From NCBI GenBank assembly GCA_016184105.1, contig JACPDI010000022.1:1-64000 (forward strand): a DNA stretch of 64,000 bases, written 5' to 3'. Position numbers and translations under genes: made by a program. Below the pieces are notes generated by a model. That model searched no databases. It had not been told where the DNA came from and was given only the letters and a program-made list of their open reading frames with translations. This document shows, piece by piece, positions 1-8,831 of this stretch. Every line of letters starts with the position of its first letter. The first letter of the stretch is position 1. Origin of the DNA: Acidobacteriota bacterium. GTDB lineage: Bacteria > Acidobacteriota > Vicinamibacteria > Vicinamibacterales > 2-12-FULL-66-21.

Positions 1-49
1 TCTTGCCGTGATCGATGTGCCCGGCGGTGCTGACGACGAGGGAGCGCAC
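1..49 (-). CDS. selB: Selenocysteine-specific elongation factor SelB, N-terminal fragment cut by the window edge
   Basis: From a GTG at 49-47 the minus strand reads VRSLVVSTAGHIDHGK and then leaves the window. This is the start of a translational GTPase, with the G1 loop beginning GHIDHGK. The segment STAGHIDHGK immediately after a very short N-terminus is typical of SelB. EF-Tu and EF-G have different flanking residues. SelB binds GTP, Sec-tRNA and the SECIS element to insert selenocysteine at UGA. Only 16 codons are visible, so the assignment rests on one motif; another translational GTPase cannot be excluded. Confidence 0.6.
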   Translation of the reverse strand, partial: MRSLVVSTAGHIDHGK

Positions 50-107
50 GACGATGATCGTGCCACGCCGGCGCGGAAAAGCGAAAGGTGGCCGTCCGGG
101 GCGAGGC

Positions 108-413
108 CTACTCGGCCGCGCACCGGACGATCGAGGCCGCGTTGGGACAGAGCCGGCGGGCTTCCTCGACGGAGGTCGTGCAGCCGGCCGGCTGCCGGTT
201 CGCGCCGAACGCGCACAGATATCCCACGCTCGACCCGGTTGCCGTCACGCAGCAAGTGCCGCCGGAGACCTGTTGCGGCACCAGTGGGGACTGACAGTAC
301 AGTGCCCCGGCGCACTTGGCCTGGGCCAGCACGCTTGGGGCGGTGGGCAGGCACGCGGCCAGGAAAAACGACAGTACGACGGCAAACAGAGTTCCACCGG
401 TCAATCGGCGCAT
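108..413 (-). CDS. Small cysteine-rich exported protein, possibly a lipoprotein
   Basis: This 101-residue protein has an N-terminal signal sequence: MRR, then a hydrophobic stretch, then LAAC, a possible lipobox with Cys20. A second plausible cleavage site follows VLAQA. The mature part holds about eight cysteines, including an adjacent pair, so a disulfide-stabilised periplasmic or surface protein is likely. It lies upstream of selB on the same strand and is divergent from the HTH gene at 497. I do not recognise a family. Confidence 0.6.
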   Translation of the reverse strand: MRRLTGGTLFAVVLSFFLAACLPTAPSVLAQAKCAGALYCQSPLVPQQVSGGTCCVTATGSSVGYLCAFGANRQPAGCTTSVEEARRLCPNAASIVRCAAE

Positions 414-496
414 CCGAGCGATCTCCTTTTTTGAGCGATCGGTTGACGTGTTTGCCGACGTTGCGCTCTACCGCTACACTTCGCAAGCGACAAAAC

Positions 497-1831
497 ATGA
501 CAACGATGGACAGTCGGCGGCGGCTGGGCTCCTGGAAGGAGATCGCCGCCTATCTCGGGCGTGACGTTCGCACGGCGCTGCGGTGGCACAAGGATCGCGG
601 ACTTCCGGTGCACCGCCCTCCGGGCGGACGCGGCCAGTCGGTGTTCGGCTACACCGACGAGATCGACGCGTGGCTGCGCCCGGCGCCGCCCGCGCCGGCC
701 GTCACGGATCGGGACGTCGGGCGGCGGCAGGCCGCTCCTCCTCCCGCTCCTCCTGTTCCGCCTGCACGGGTGACGCGGCCGCTGGCCGTGGTCACGGTGG
801 GCGTCGCGATCCTCCTTGCGCTCGGCCTGCTGTCGAAGGGCCTGCCCCCGGACTCCGCGCTGGTGAAGGAAGGCCGCCTCATCGCGCTGGACCGGGATGC
901 GCGCGAGGTCTGGAGCATCGACCTGCCAGGCAAGGATGCGAAGCTGGCGACGGCGCCGGGCAGCGGACGATCGATCTACGTCGGCGACATCGACGGCGAT
1001 GACCGCCCCGAGGTGATCGTCAGCGTCGTATCGCTCCGCGGCCAGCCGGGCACCGCTGATGCGGCGCTCCATTGCTACGAGCACGACGGCCGATTGCGCT
1101 GGACGCGGCGGCTCGACACACGCCTCACGTTCGGCTCCGGCGAGTTCGGGCCCCCGTGGATGGGTGCGGACCTGACCGTGTTCGGCCACGGCCGCCGGAC
1201 GATCGTCTGGGCAACGCACCATGAGATCTGGTGGCCGGCGGTCGTCGCCCTGATCGCACCCGATGGCGCCGTCACGGGCACGTTCGTCCATGCCGGGTGG
1301 ATCACGCGGGCGGAAGCCACGGCGGAAGGGGATCGCGTGGTGCTGGCCGGCATCAGCAACGCGCAGCGCACGACGATCCTGGCGCTCGTCGACGCCCGGC
1401 ATCCCGATGGTCACGCGCCGGAAGCGGCCGGGTCGCCGTACGAGTGCCTGTCGTGTCCGGCCGGAGCGCCGTTGCGCTACCTCCGGTTGCCCCGCGCGGA
1501 GGCGGGCCGCGTCGACAACGTGCCGCTCGACGCCACGGTGATCGACATCGATTCGGCCAGAACGGTGCGGCTGCGCGTCACCCAGTCTCGCGTGGTCCGG
1601 CCGGTGCCCGAAGCGATCTACGAGTTCACGCCGGACCTGCGGTTGAGACGCGCGAGCTACAGCGACGGCTACTGGATGTGGCACGACGCGCTTGCGCGGG
1701 CCGGGTCGGTGGCGCACGTGGGCGCCGCCTGCCCGGAACGCAGCGGTCCCGTGGTCGAGGAATGGGTTCCTTCCACCGGCTGGCGCCCCCTGCCGGTCGC
1801 GGCGAGCGCCAGGGCGGGGCGGGAGCGCTGA
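497..1831 (+). CDS. Membrane-anchored one-component HTH protein with FG-GAP/VCBS-like sensor domain
   Basis: I chose the ATG at 497 because the reading frame upstream of it is low-complexity and overlaps the divergent gene. About 444 residues. Residues 8-50 form a helix-turn-helix with a sequence like GSWKEIAAYLGRDVRTALRW, which resembles excisionase/MerR-like DNA-binding domains. A proline-rich linker and one membrane segment (about 95-115) follow. The extracytoplasmic part contains a calcium-loop repeat of the FG-GAP type (DIDGDDRPEV). The layout suggests a DNA-binding protein anchored in the membrane that senses something outside. The ligand and target genes are unknown. Confidence 0.7.
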   Translation: MTTMDSRRRLGSWKEIAAYLGRDVRTALRWHKDRGLPVHRPPGGRGQSVFGYTDEIDAWLRPAPPAPAVTDRDVGRRQAAPPPAPPVPPARVTRPLAVVTVGVAILLALGLLSKGLPPDSALVKEGRLIALDRDAREVWSIDLPGKDAKLATAPGSGRSIYVGDIDGDDRPEVIVSVVSLRGQPGTADAALHCYEHDGRLRWTRRLDTRLTFGSGEFGPPWMGADLTVFGHGRRTIVWATHHEIWWPAVVALIAPDGAVTGTFVHAGWITRAEATAEGDRVVLAGISNAQRTTILALVDARHPDGHAPEAAGSPYECLSCPAGAPLRYLRLPRAEAGRVDNVPLDATVIDIDSARTVRLRVTQSRVVRPVPEAIYEFTPDLRLRRASYSDGYWMWHDALARAGSVAHVGAACPERSGPVVEEWVPSTGWRPLPVAASARAGRER

Positions 1832-1842
1832 CTCGCGGCCGC

Positions 1843-4104
1843 TCAGCGGCGGCCGCGCCCCGCGGCGCGGTCGCGGCGCCGCGGGCGCTGCCTGCGCGAC
1901 GGCGTGGACTTGAGGTGCTGCTCCTTCCTGGGCTGCGCCTTGCCGCGGCGCGGCCCACGGTTCCGTTCTGATCGCCGCACGGACTCGAGGATGTCCACGA
2001 GACCGAGATCGATCTGCCGGCGCTCCATGTCCACGCGCACGACCTGCACGGTCACTTTGTCCCCGAGCCGGTAGACCTTTCCGGTGTTCTCCCCTTTGAG
2101 CGTGTGCGCGTTCTCGACGAACCGGTAGTAGTCGTCCGCCATTGTCGAGATGTGGACCAGGCCCTCGACGAAGTGCTCGATCAGCTCGATGAAGAGCCCG
2201 AAGGCGGACACGCCGGTGATGTAGCCGTCGAACTCCTCGCCGACCTTGTTCGCCATGAAGCGGACCTTCTTCCACTGCACCAGCTCGCGCTCCGCCTCGT
2301 CTGCGCGGCGCTCGCGCTCCGACGTGTGGCGCGCGACCTCCGGCAGGTCCTCCGTCAGCTCCGCCCGGCGCTCGTCGGCCATGCCGCGCCGTGACTCGCG
2401 GAGGGTGCGGTGGACGACGAGATCGGGGTAGCGGCGGATGGGGGAGGTGAAATGCGTGTAGCTTTGCGCCGCGAGCCCGAAGTGCCCGAGGTTGGCGGCG
2501 TCGTAGCGGGCCTTCTGCATGGTCCGCAGCATCAGGAACGCGATCGGCTTCTCCTCGGGCGTCCCGTGGATTCGTTCGACCAGCTTCTGGAAGTGCTTCG
2601 GCCGCAGCGCATTCTGGGGCGCGCCGAGCGAGTAGCCGAGCGTCGACACGAATTCCTCGAACGCCTCGACCTTGACCGGATCCGGCTCCTCGTGGACCCG
2701 GTACAGCGTGGGCACGTTCTCATCGTCGAGATGCTGCGCGACCGTTTCGTTGGCCAGCAGCATGAATTCCTCGATCAACCGGTGCGCCACGTTGCGCTCG
2801 AGCGCGATGATGTCCTCGACCAGGCCCTCGTCGTCGAGCACGATCTCGGGCTCCTTGAGATCGAAATCGATGGACCCGCGGGCGTGCCGCCGCGTGTTGA
2901 GGATTTCGAACAGCTCGCGCATCGACTCGAACATCGGCACGAGGTCGCGGTACTGCGCCATCAGTTTCGGATCGCGATCCGCCAGGATGCCGTTCACGGC
3001 CGTGTAGGTCATCCGGGCGTCGCTGTGGATCACGCCGTCGTGGATCTCGTAGCGGACGACGTGGCCGCGCCGGTCGACTTCCATCAGGCAAGAAAGGACG
3101 AGGCGATCGACGTTCGGGTTGAGGCTGCACAGGCCGGTGGCCAGTTCGGCCGGGAACATGTGCACCGCGCGCTCGGGGAAGTACACCGAGGTTCCGCGCT
3201 CGTAGGCCTCTTCGTCGAGCGCGCTGCCTTCGGTGACGTAATGCGCGACGTCCGCGATGTGCACCCCGAGCCAGTAGTGGCCGTTCGGCAGCTTCTCGAT
3301 CGTGATCGCATCGTCGAAGTCGCGCGCGTGCTCGCCGTCGATCGTGACCGTCTGGAGGTGGCGGAAATCCGTGCGCGAGGCGATGTCGCGCGGCCGCACC
3401 TCGGCGCCGAGCCGCGTGGCTTCGGCCACCGCCTCCTCCGAATGCTGGTCGGGGATGTTGAACTTGCGGATGATGATTTCAGTATCCACGCCGGGCTCGT
3501 CGATGCTCCCCAGCACGTCGGCGACGCGCCCCATGGCGTTGCGCGCCGGCGTCGGCCAGCGCGTGATCTCGATGGTGACCATCTGCCCCGGCTTGGCGCC
3601 GCGGGCGTCATCGCGCGGAACGGCGATATCCATCATCACGCGCCGGTCGAACGGGACGACGAAGCCCAGGCCGGACTCGTCGACCTCGTATCGGCCGACG
3701 AGCGTGCTCGAGGCGCGCTCGATGATGCGGATGATTCGCCCCTCGGCGCGGTCGCCATCCTTGAATCGCTCGATGCGTGCCGCCACCAGGTCGCCGTGCA
3801 TCGCCTGATTCAGGTTGGAGCCCGCGATGAAGATGTCGCGGGACACGTTGGCGACCGGGCGCTCGGGGACCACGAACGCGAAGCCCCGCGGGTTCGTCGT
3901 CACGCGGCCGACGACGAGGTTCATGCGGTCGGGGACGCCGTAGCGCTCCCCGCGAACCTGGATCAACTCGCCCGACTCGACGAGCTGTTTCAGCTGCCGC
4001 TTGAACGCGGCGCGCTCTTCGCGGGGAACTCGGAGCAGCTTGAGAAGCTCGCGCGGAGTGGCGGGGTGGTCGACGCGTTCGCGGATAAGCTTGAGGAGCG
4101 TCAT
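1843..4104 (-). CDS. rnr: Ribonuclease R
   Basis: A 3'-5' exoribonuclease of the RNB family, about 753 residues. In order: a winged-helix segment at the N-terminus, two cold-shock domains, the RNB catalytic domain with its acidic cluster (DGEHARDFDDAI, roughly residues 255-270) and the HYVTEGSALDEEA region, then an S1 RNA-binding domain (VGEEFDGYITGVSAFGLF) and a basic tail rich in Arg and Lys. I start it at ATG 4104 (MTLLKLIRERV). An in-frame ATG at 4128 would add eight residues encoded entirely by the inverted repeat that abuts the gene. It lies downstream of the glycerate kinase gene on the same strand. Confidence 0.95.
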   Translation of the reverse strand: MTLLKLIRERVDHPATPRELLKLLRVPREERAAFKRQLKQLVESGELIQVRGERYGVPDRMNLVVGRVTTNPRGFAFVVPERPVANVSRDIFIAGSNLNQAMHGDLVAARIERFKDGDRAEGRIIRIIERASSTLVGRYEVDESGLGFVVPFDRRVMMDIAVPRDDARGAKPGQMVTIEITRWPTPARNAMGRVADVLGSIDEPGVDTEIIIRKFNIPDQHSEEAVAEATRLGAEVRPRDIASRTDFRHLQTVTIDGEHARDFDDAITIEKLPNGHYWLGVHIADVAHYVTEGSALDEEAYERGTSVYFPERAVHMFPAELATGLCSLNPNVDRLVLSCLMEVDRRGHVVRYEIHDGVIHSDARMTYTAVNGILADRDPKLMAQYRDLVPMFESMRELFEILNTRRHARGSIDFDLKEPEIVLDDEGLVEDIIALERNVAHRLIEEFMLLANETVAQHLDDENVPTLYRVHEEPDPVKVEAFEEFVSTLGYSLGAPQNALRPKHFQKLVERIHGTPEEKPIAFLMLRTMQKARYDAANLGHFGLAAQSYTHFTSPIRRYPDLVVHRTLRESRRGMADERRAELTEDLPEVARHTSERERRADEAERELVQWKKVRFMANKVGEEFDGYITGVSAFGLFIELIEHFVEGLVHISTMADDYYRFVENAHTLKGENTGKVYRLGDKVTVQVVRVDMERRQIDLGLVDILESVRRSERNRGPRRGKAQPRKEQHLKSTPSRRQRPRRRDRAAGRGRR

Positions 4105-4105
4105 A

Positions 4106-4210
4106 GGGGTCAGATCTAGAATCTTCACTTTTTTCTCGACCTGACCCCTTCACTCTGTCGGATCGCGGGGGTCAGGTCGAGAAAAAAGTGAAGATTCTAG
4201 ATCTGACCCC
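4106..4210. repeat. Perfect inverted repeat, 43-nt arms, REP/BIME-like
   Basis: Positions 4106-4148 and 4168-4210 are exact reverse complements around a 19-nt loop. Each arm begins GGGGTCAG and ends TGACCCC, and the centre includes GAGAAAAAAGTGAAG or its complement. The element fills the gap between the glycerate kinase and rnr genes. It supplies the stop codon of the former (TAG at 4197-4199) and sits two bases from the ATG of the latter. Such palindromes resemble REP elements moved by REP-associated tyrosine transposases, but no such gene is in the window. It could also act as a terminator or RNA-stability hairpin. Confidence 0.8.
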
Positions 4211-5456
4211 AACAAACAATTTGCAGGTCGCCGACGTTGGTGCCGGTGGGGCCGGTGCGGACCAGATCGCCGAGGCGATCGAAATAGGAATGGCTGTCGT
4301 TTGCGTCCAGCGCGGCGGCCACCGACGGCGCGCCGAGGGCGGCGGCGCGCGCGAGGGAATCGGCCGTGGCAATGGCGCCAGCAGCATCAGTCGGACCATC
4401 AACGCCGTCGGTGCCGACACTGACCAGGACAACGGGCCAGGGAGACTCCGCGAGCGCGGACACCGCCGCCAGGGCCAGTTCCTGATTGCGCCCGCCGCGG
4501 CCGGAGCCGCGGACGTGCACCGTCGTCTCGCCGCTGCTGATCACGCAGGTCGGACGCATCCCGGCATCCTCTCGACCCCACGCAAGCGCCCGCGCGACAA
4601 GCGCCGGACCGGCACGCCTCGCCTCCCCGAGCGTGGGCTCGTCGATCACGACCGCGCGATACCCGAGTGTCTCCGCCACGGCGCGCGCCCCTTCCATCGC
4701 GTCGCGGCGGCTGCCAATCACGAACGCACTCGCGCCGGCCATCCGCGGCTCGCCCGGCTTCGGCGTCTCGCTCACCTCACCCCGCTCCCCTTTCGACAAC
4801 CGCGCGCGTACTGCGGCGGGCACCTCGTCCCAGAGCCCGTGCGCGCGGAGCGCCCGCACCGCGTCTGCGAACGTGGAGCGATCCGCCACACCCGGGCCGG
4901 ATCCGATGACGCTCGGATCGTCTTCGGCCGCGCCAATCACGTCTGAGATCGCCAGCGTGCAGCACGCGCGGGCGCGCACCGCGAGCCACCCCCCTTTGAC
5001 GGCAGAGAGGTGCTTGCGAACGGCGTTCATCTCCGCAATCGGGACGCCACGTGCGAGCATGGCCTGATTGACGGCAATCTTTTCGGCGAGGGTCAGGCCG
5101 TCGGCAGGCATCGCCATGATGGCCGACGCGCCTCCCGAGAGCAGGAGCACCAGACACGAGGCCGCGTCCACTCGCGACGCCAAATCGAGCGCGGCACGCG
5201 CGGTCGCGACGCTGTCTTCTCCCGGCAAGGGGTGCGGGCCGGTGGCGAGCACGACGTCGCGCACGTTGGCGGGGGCCGCCGGAGCAAATCCGTCCAGCAT
5301 GCCGCGCGCGGCCTTGCCGACCGCGCAGACGACATGCGATCGGTAGCGCGAGAGGGTCGCTCCCGCCGCGCCGGCGAGCGCGCGCGCGACGAGCGTACAA
5401 GGATCGACCGCGTCGAGCGCCCTCAGGGCGATCGCCGTGGCGTGGTCGCGGAGATC
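4197..5456 (-). CDS. Glycerate 2-kinase, MOFRL type (DUF4147)
   Basis: The type II glycerate kinase fold is clear: GPHPLPGEDSV, LLLSGGASA, NAVRKHLSAVKGGWLA, SDVIG, SGETTVHVRG and GTDGVDGPTDAAGA. The enzyme phosphorylates D-glycerate to 2-phosphoglycerate in serine-cycle or tartronate routes. The first canonical start is ATG 5300, but the frame stays open and family-like for about 50 more codons upstream (RDHATAIALRALDAVDP), with no ATG, GTG or TTG. The true N-terminus is therefore near 5456, with a non-standard start or a sequence error. The last residues (CWGQI) and the stop codon come from the inverted repeat, so the natural C-terminus was altered. Confidence 0.85.
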   Translation of the reverse strand, partial: DLRDHATAIALRALDAVDPCTLVARALAGAAGATLSRYRSHVVCAVGKAARGMLDGFAPAAPANVRDVVLATGPHPLPGEDSVATARAALDLASRVDAASCLVLLLSGGASAIMAMPADGLTLAEKIAVNQAMLARGVPIAEMNAVRKHLSAVKGGWLAVRARACCTLAISDVIGAAEDDPSVIGSGPGVADRSTFADAVRALRAHGLWDEVPAAVRARLSKGERGEVSETPKPGEPRMAGASAFVIGSRRDAMEGARAVAETLGYRAVVIDEPTLGEARRAGPALVARALAWGREDAGMRPTCVISSGETTVHVRGSGRGGRNQELALAAVSALAESPWPVVLVSVGTDGVDGPTDAAGAIATADSLARAAALGAPSVAAALDANDSHSYFDRLGDLVRTGPTGTNVGDLQIVCWGQI

Positions 5457-5751
5457 AGTGGAATCTGGACGGATGATCCGACCAGGTGGAATACGCGGAC
5501 AGCCCTGTCAGCGCATCAAACTTGCGCAGCAGCCGGCCGAGGACCAGGTCCACGTCCTTCTTCGCGCACAGGTCATCGAGCTGCTTGAGCACCATGCCGA
5601 GGGCCTCCTCGAAGCCGCTAATCGCGCGCTCCGAGTAGAGGTCCCGCTGGCGCTCGAGGCACTCGCGATGCTTGATGAATTCTTCCCGGTAGAAGGCGGT
5701 CAGTACTTCCATGGACGCGTGCACGGAGCGTCGATCGCTCTCCAAGCGCAT
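5455..5751 (-). CDS. Small helical protein of unknown function
   Basis: 98 residues, predicted almost entirely alpha-helical, with heptad-like charge patterns (EEFIKHRECLERQRDLYSER) and a C-terminal HPSRFH. It has no signal peptide or membrane segment. It directly precedes the glycerate kinase frame, ending where that frame begins, so the two are probably co-transcribed. I do not recognise a family. Confidence 0.6.
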   Translation of the reverse strand: MRLESDRRSVHASMEVLTAFYREEFIKHRECLERQRDLYSERAISGFEEALGMVLKQLDDLCAKKDVDLVLGRLLRKFDALTGLSAYSTWSDHPSRFH

Positions 5752-5834
5752 ACGACTCCTCTGGGTCAGTTCGCCATCAACTCGCGGATATTTTGAGTGT
5801 AGCCATCCATTCGAATCGGTGTCAACGGGAGATC

Positions 5835-6728
5835 TCAGTTCGTGCGCACGCCGCGCGCCGCGATGTAGCCGCCCACGCAGCCGATGGCCATCCCGCCCGC
5901 GACGAGCGACACGGCCAGCCCCGCGGTCATGAAGGACAGCTCCGAAAGTCCAAGAGCGCCGGTCAGTAGCGTCCCATAACGAACCTGTAATGCCAGGAAC
6001 CCGGTCCAGAGGCCGAGAACGGCCAACAGCGCACCGGCGCCTCCCTGCAGCACGCCCTCGGCGACAAACGGTCCGCGGACGTACACCGCGGGCGCACCCA
6101 CGAGCTGCATGATCTCGATTTCCTGCCGGCGGGCAACCGCCGCGAGCCGGACCACGTTGGCCACCGTGAAGGCCGCGGCCACGGCGAGCAGGAGAGCCAC
6201 CACGAGCCCGAGCGCCCGGACCAGGCGCATCAGCGCGGCCAGGCGCGCCAGCCAGGCGCGGTCCGCTCGCACGTCGGCCACACCCGGCATCCTGCCCAGC
6301 CGCGTGGCAAGGCCATCGACGTCCGCGCCCGCGGCACGGTCAGGCCGGAGCCTGACCTCGATTGATGCCGGAAGGGGGTTCTGGTCGAGCGCCGCGGCGG
6401 CGGCGCCGAGATCCGGGAAATCGCGCCCGAACCGGCGCAGCGCCTCCGATTTGGCAATGAACGACCGGCGGGCGGACACGCCGCTCGCATCGATCTGCCG
6501 CTCGATCGCGGCAATGTCATCCGGGCTGGCGTCATCGCGGAGGAACACGGACATTTCGGCGCTCTCCTGCCACCGCGCGAGCAGGCCCTCGACGTTGCGG
6601 ACGCCCACGGCGAATCCGCCGGGAATGGCCATCGCCGCCGCGATGGTGATGACGGCGAGCAGGCTCGCGCCCCGACGCCTCCAGAGGCTCGTCGCCGCCT
6701 CGCTGAGGAAGTAGCGCGCCGCACCCAT
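5835..6728 (-). CDS. ftsX: Cell division ABC transporter permease FtsX
   Basis: 297 residues with the FtsX layout: a cytoplasmic start, membrane segment 1 (about 18-40), a large extracytoplasmic domain (about 45-165, with [12 protein letters not shown]), then three further membrane segments to the C-terminus. FtsX with FtsE couples ATP hydrolysis to peptidoglycan hydrolase activation at the septum. Its ATG follows the stop of ftsE directly (6728/6729), the usual ftsEX operon order. Confidence 0.9.
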   Translation of the reverse strand: MGAARYFLSEAATSLWRRRGASLLAVITIAAAMAIPGGFAVGVRNVEGLLARWQESAEMSVFLRDDASPDDIAAIERQIDASGVSARRSFIAKSEALRRFGRDFPDLGAAAAALDQNPLPASIEVRLRPDRAAGADVDGLATRLGRMPGVADVRADRAWLARLAALMRLVRALGLVVALLLAVAAAFTVANVVRLAAVARRQEIEIMQLVGAPAVYVRGPFVAEGVLQGGAGALLAVLGLWTGFLALQVRYGTLLTGALGLSELSFMTAGLAVSLVAGGMAIGCVGGYIAARGVRTN

Positions 6729-7388
6729 TCAGAGGACCTCCGCGAGGCGCCCGTGTTCGAGGCTCAAGGATTTTCGACCGACGCGCCTGATGAGCTCGCG
6801 ATCGTGCGTGGCGACCAGCACGGTGGTGCCCCGCGCGTTGATCTCGCGGAACAGATTCATGATTTCGAGCGACAGGTCCGGATCGAGGTTGCCCGTCGGC
6901 TCGTCCGCGAGAATCACGAGCGGATCGTTGACGATCGCGCGCGCGATGGCGACACGCTGCTGCTCGCCGCCGGACAACTCGGGCGGGTAAGCCGTCATCC
7001 GATGCTGCAGTCCCACCCACTTGAGCACCTGGTACGTCCGCCGTCGCTGCTGCGAATCGGAGAGCCCGAGCACGCGCATGACGAACGCGACGTTCTCGAG
7101 CACGGTCTTGCCGGGAATCAGCTTGAAATCCTGGAACACGAACCCGAGGCTGCGGCGGTACGCCTGGACCTGGGGCGGCCGCATGTCGGACAGATCGCGG
7201 CCGTTGACGACGATCCTCCCGGTTGTCGGGAGGTCCTGCCGCAGCAGCAGCCTGAGCAGCGTGGACTTACCCGCTCCACTCGGACCGGTGAGGAAGACGA
7301 ACTCCCCCTTGTCGATCCGGAGCGACAAGTCCCGAAGCGCATACACTCCCCGGCTGTACACCTTGGAAACGCGGGAGGCTTCGATCAC
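6729..7388 (-). CDS. ftsE: Cell division ATP-binding protein FtsE
   Basis: 219 residues, starting at GTG 7388 ([14 protein letters not shown]). All ABC ATPase motifs are intact: Walker [11 protein letters not shown]-loop VFQDFKL, signature [14 protein letters not shown], Walker [13 protein letters not shown] and H-loop ATHD. It partners FtsX in the next gene. The upstream gatB frame runs on into the first 120 bases of ftsE, apparently because gatB has lost its natural end. Confidence 0.93.
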   Translation of the reverse strand: MIEASRVSKVYSRGVYALRDLSLRIDKGEFVFLTGPSGAGKSTLLRLLLRQDLPTTGRIVVNGRDLSDMRPPQVQAYRRSLGFVFQDFKLIPGKTVLENVAFVMRVLGLSDSQQRRRTYQVLKWVGLQHRMTAYPPELSGGEQQRVAIARAIVNDPLVILADEPTGNLDPDLSLEIMNLFREINARGTTVLVATHDRELIRRVGRKSLSLEHGRLAEVL

Positions 7389-8831
7389 GGGTGTGCGAGG
7401 AGGATAACACGGCCCCCTCCACGTGCCACGTGCCGCCGGTGGCCTTCATGACCTGGCCCACCAGGAATCCGAATGTCTTGCCCTTGCCGGCCCGATAGTC
7501 CTCGGCGGCCGACGGGTTCGCTTCGAGCACGGCGCGCACGGCCGCACCGATCGCATCCGCATCGTCAATCCGCGCGAGCCCCTCGGCGCTGACGATGTCC
7601 GCCGCGGTGCGACCGGTCGCGCACATCTTCTCGAACACGTCCTTCGCGGTGGAACCGCTCACGGCGCCCGTGTCGATGAGGCGGATCAGCTCGCCCAGGC
7701 GCTCGGGGGGAATCGGGGCCGACGCGATCTCGGCGCCCGTTTCCTTCAGCTTGCGCTGCAACTCCCCCATCACCCAGTTCGCCGCGGCCTTCGCGTTCCC
7801 GGCGCTCGCGGCGGTCGCTTCGAAGTAGCGGCCCACCGCTGCTGTCTGGCTGAGCAGGGCCGCGTCCGCTTCGGGCAACGCGTAGCTGCGCATGAATCGC
7901 TGCTTGCGCGCGTCGGGCAACTCGGGCAGCGCGGCACGTGCCGCGGCCACCATCGCGTCGGACACGGCGAGCGGCGGCAGGTCGGGCTCGGGGAAGTACC
8001 GGTAGTCGTGCGCTTCCTCTTTGCTGCGCATCGAGACCGTACACCCTTCCCCGCTGTCCCAGAGCCGCGTCTCCTGCACCACGCGGTCGCCCGCGGCCAG
8101 GAGGTCGACCTGGCGGTCGATCTCGAACTCGAGGGCGCGCTGCAGGTAGCGGAACGAGTTCACGTTCTTCACTTCCGTCTTGACGCCGAGCGCCGCCGTT
8201 CCCGCAGGACGCACCGAGACGTTGGCGTCGCAGCGGAGGCTGCCCTCTTCCATGTTGCCGTCGTTCACGCCAAGGGCCATGAGGATCGCGCGCAGCCGCG
8301 AGAAGAACTCGGCGGCGTCGGCCGCCGAACGCAGGTCGGGGCGCGTCACGATCTCCACGAGCGGCACGCCGCTCCGGTTGAAGTCCACGTAGGTCCGCCG
8401 GTCGGAGTCCGGGAAGCCGTCGTGCAGCGACTTGCCGGCGTCTTCCTCCATATGGACGCGGATGATCCCGACGCGGTGCGATACGCCGCGGGCGGTGTAC
8501 TCGAGGAACCCGTCGGTGGCCAGCGGCCGCTCGTACTGGGAGATCTGATAGCCCTTCGGCAGGTCGGGATAGAAATAGTTCTTGCGCGCGAAGACGGACG
8601 TCGGCTGGATGGTGCAGTTGAGCGCGAGCGCCGCGCGGCAGGCGTACTCCACCGCGCGGCGGTTCAGAACGGGCAGGGCGCCCGGCAGGCCGAGGCACAC
8701 GGGACAGACGTGCGAGTTGGGCGGCGCGCCGAAGCTGGTGCTGCAGCCGCAGAAGATCTTCGACGCGGCCAGCAGCTGCGCGTGAATTTCGAGGCCGATG
8801 ACCGGCTCGAAGGCCGCCGGCCGGGACTCAC
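7267..8831 (-). CDS. gatB: Aspartyl/glutamyl-tRNA amidotransferase subunit B, with both ends disturbed
   Basis: GatB is the kinase/tRNA-binding subunit of GatCAB, which converts Glu-tRNA(Gln) or Asp-tRNA(Asn). The core is clear: [63 protein letters not shown] and [14 protein letters not shown]. The natural start is probably GTG 8831, overlapping the pckA stop as GTGA. Its frame joins the core only if one base is restored near 8810-8822 in a GGCCGGCGGCC run; without that, only an internal GTG at 8700 or a CTG at 8847 is in frame. After KATGG (about 7433) the usual final helix is missing, and the frame runs through a CCACGTG repeat into ftsE. Confidence 0.85.
7419..7432. repeat. Two copies of heptamer CCACGTG at the gatB/ftsE junction
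   Basis: The sequence CCACGTGCCACGTG sits exactly where gatB homology ends. With its flanks (TCCACGTGCCACGTGC) it is identical over 16 bases to the start of the 14-copy heptamer array at 57803. Confidence 0.6.
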
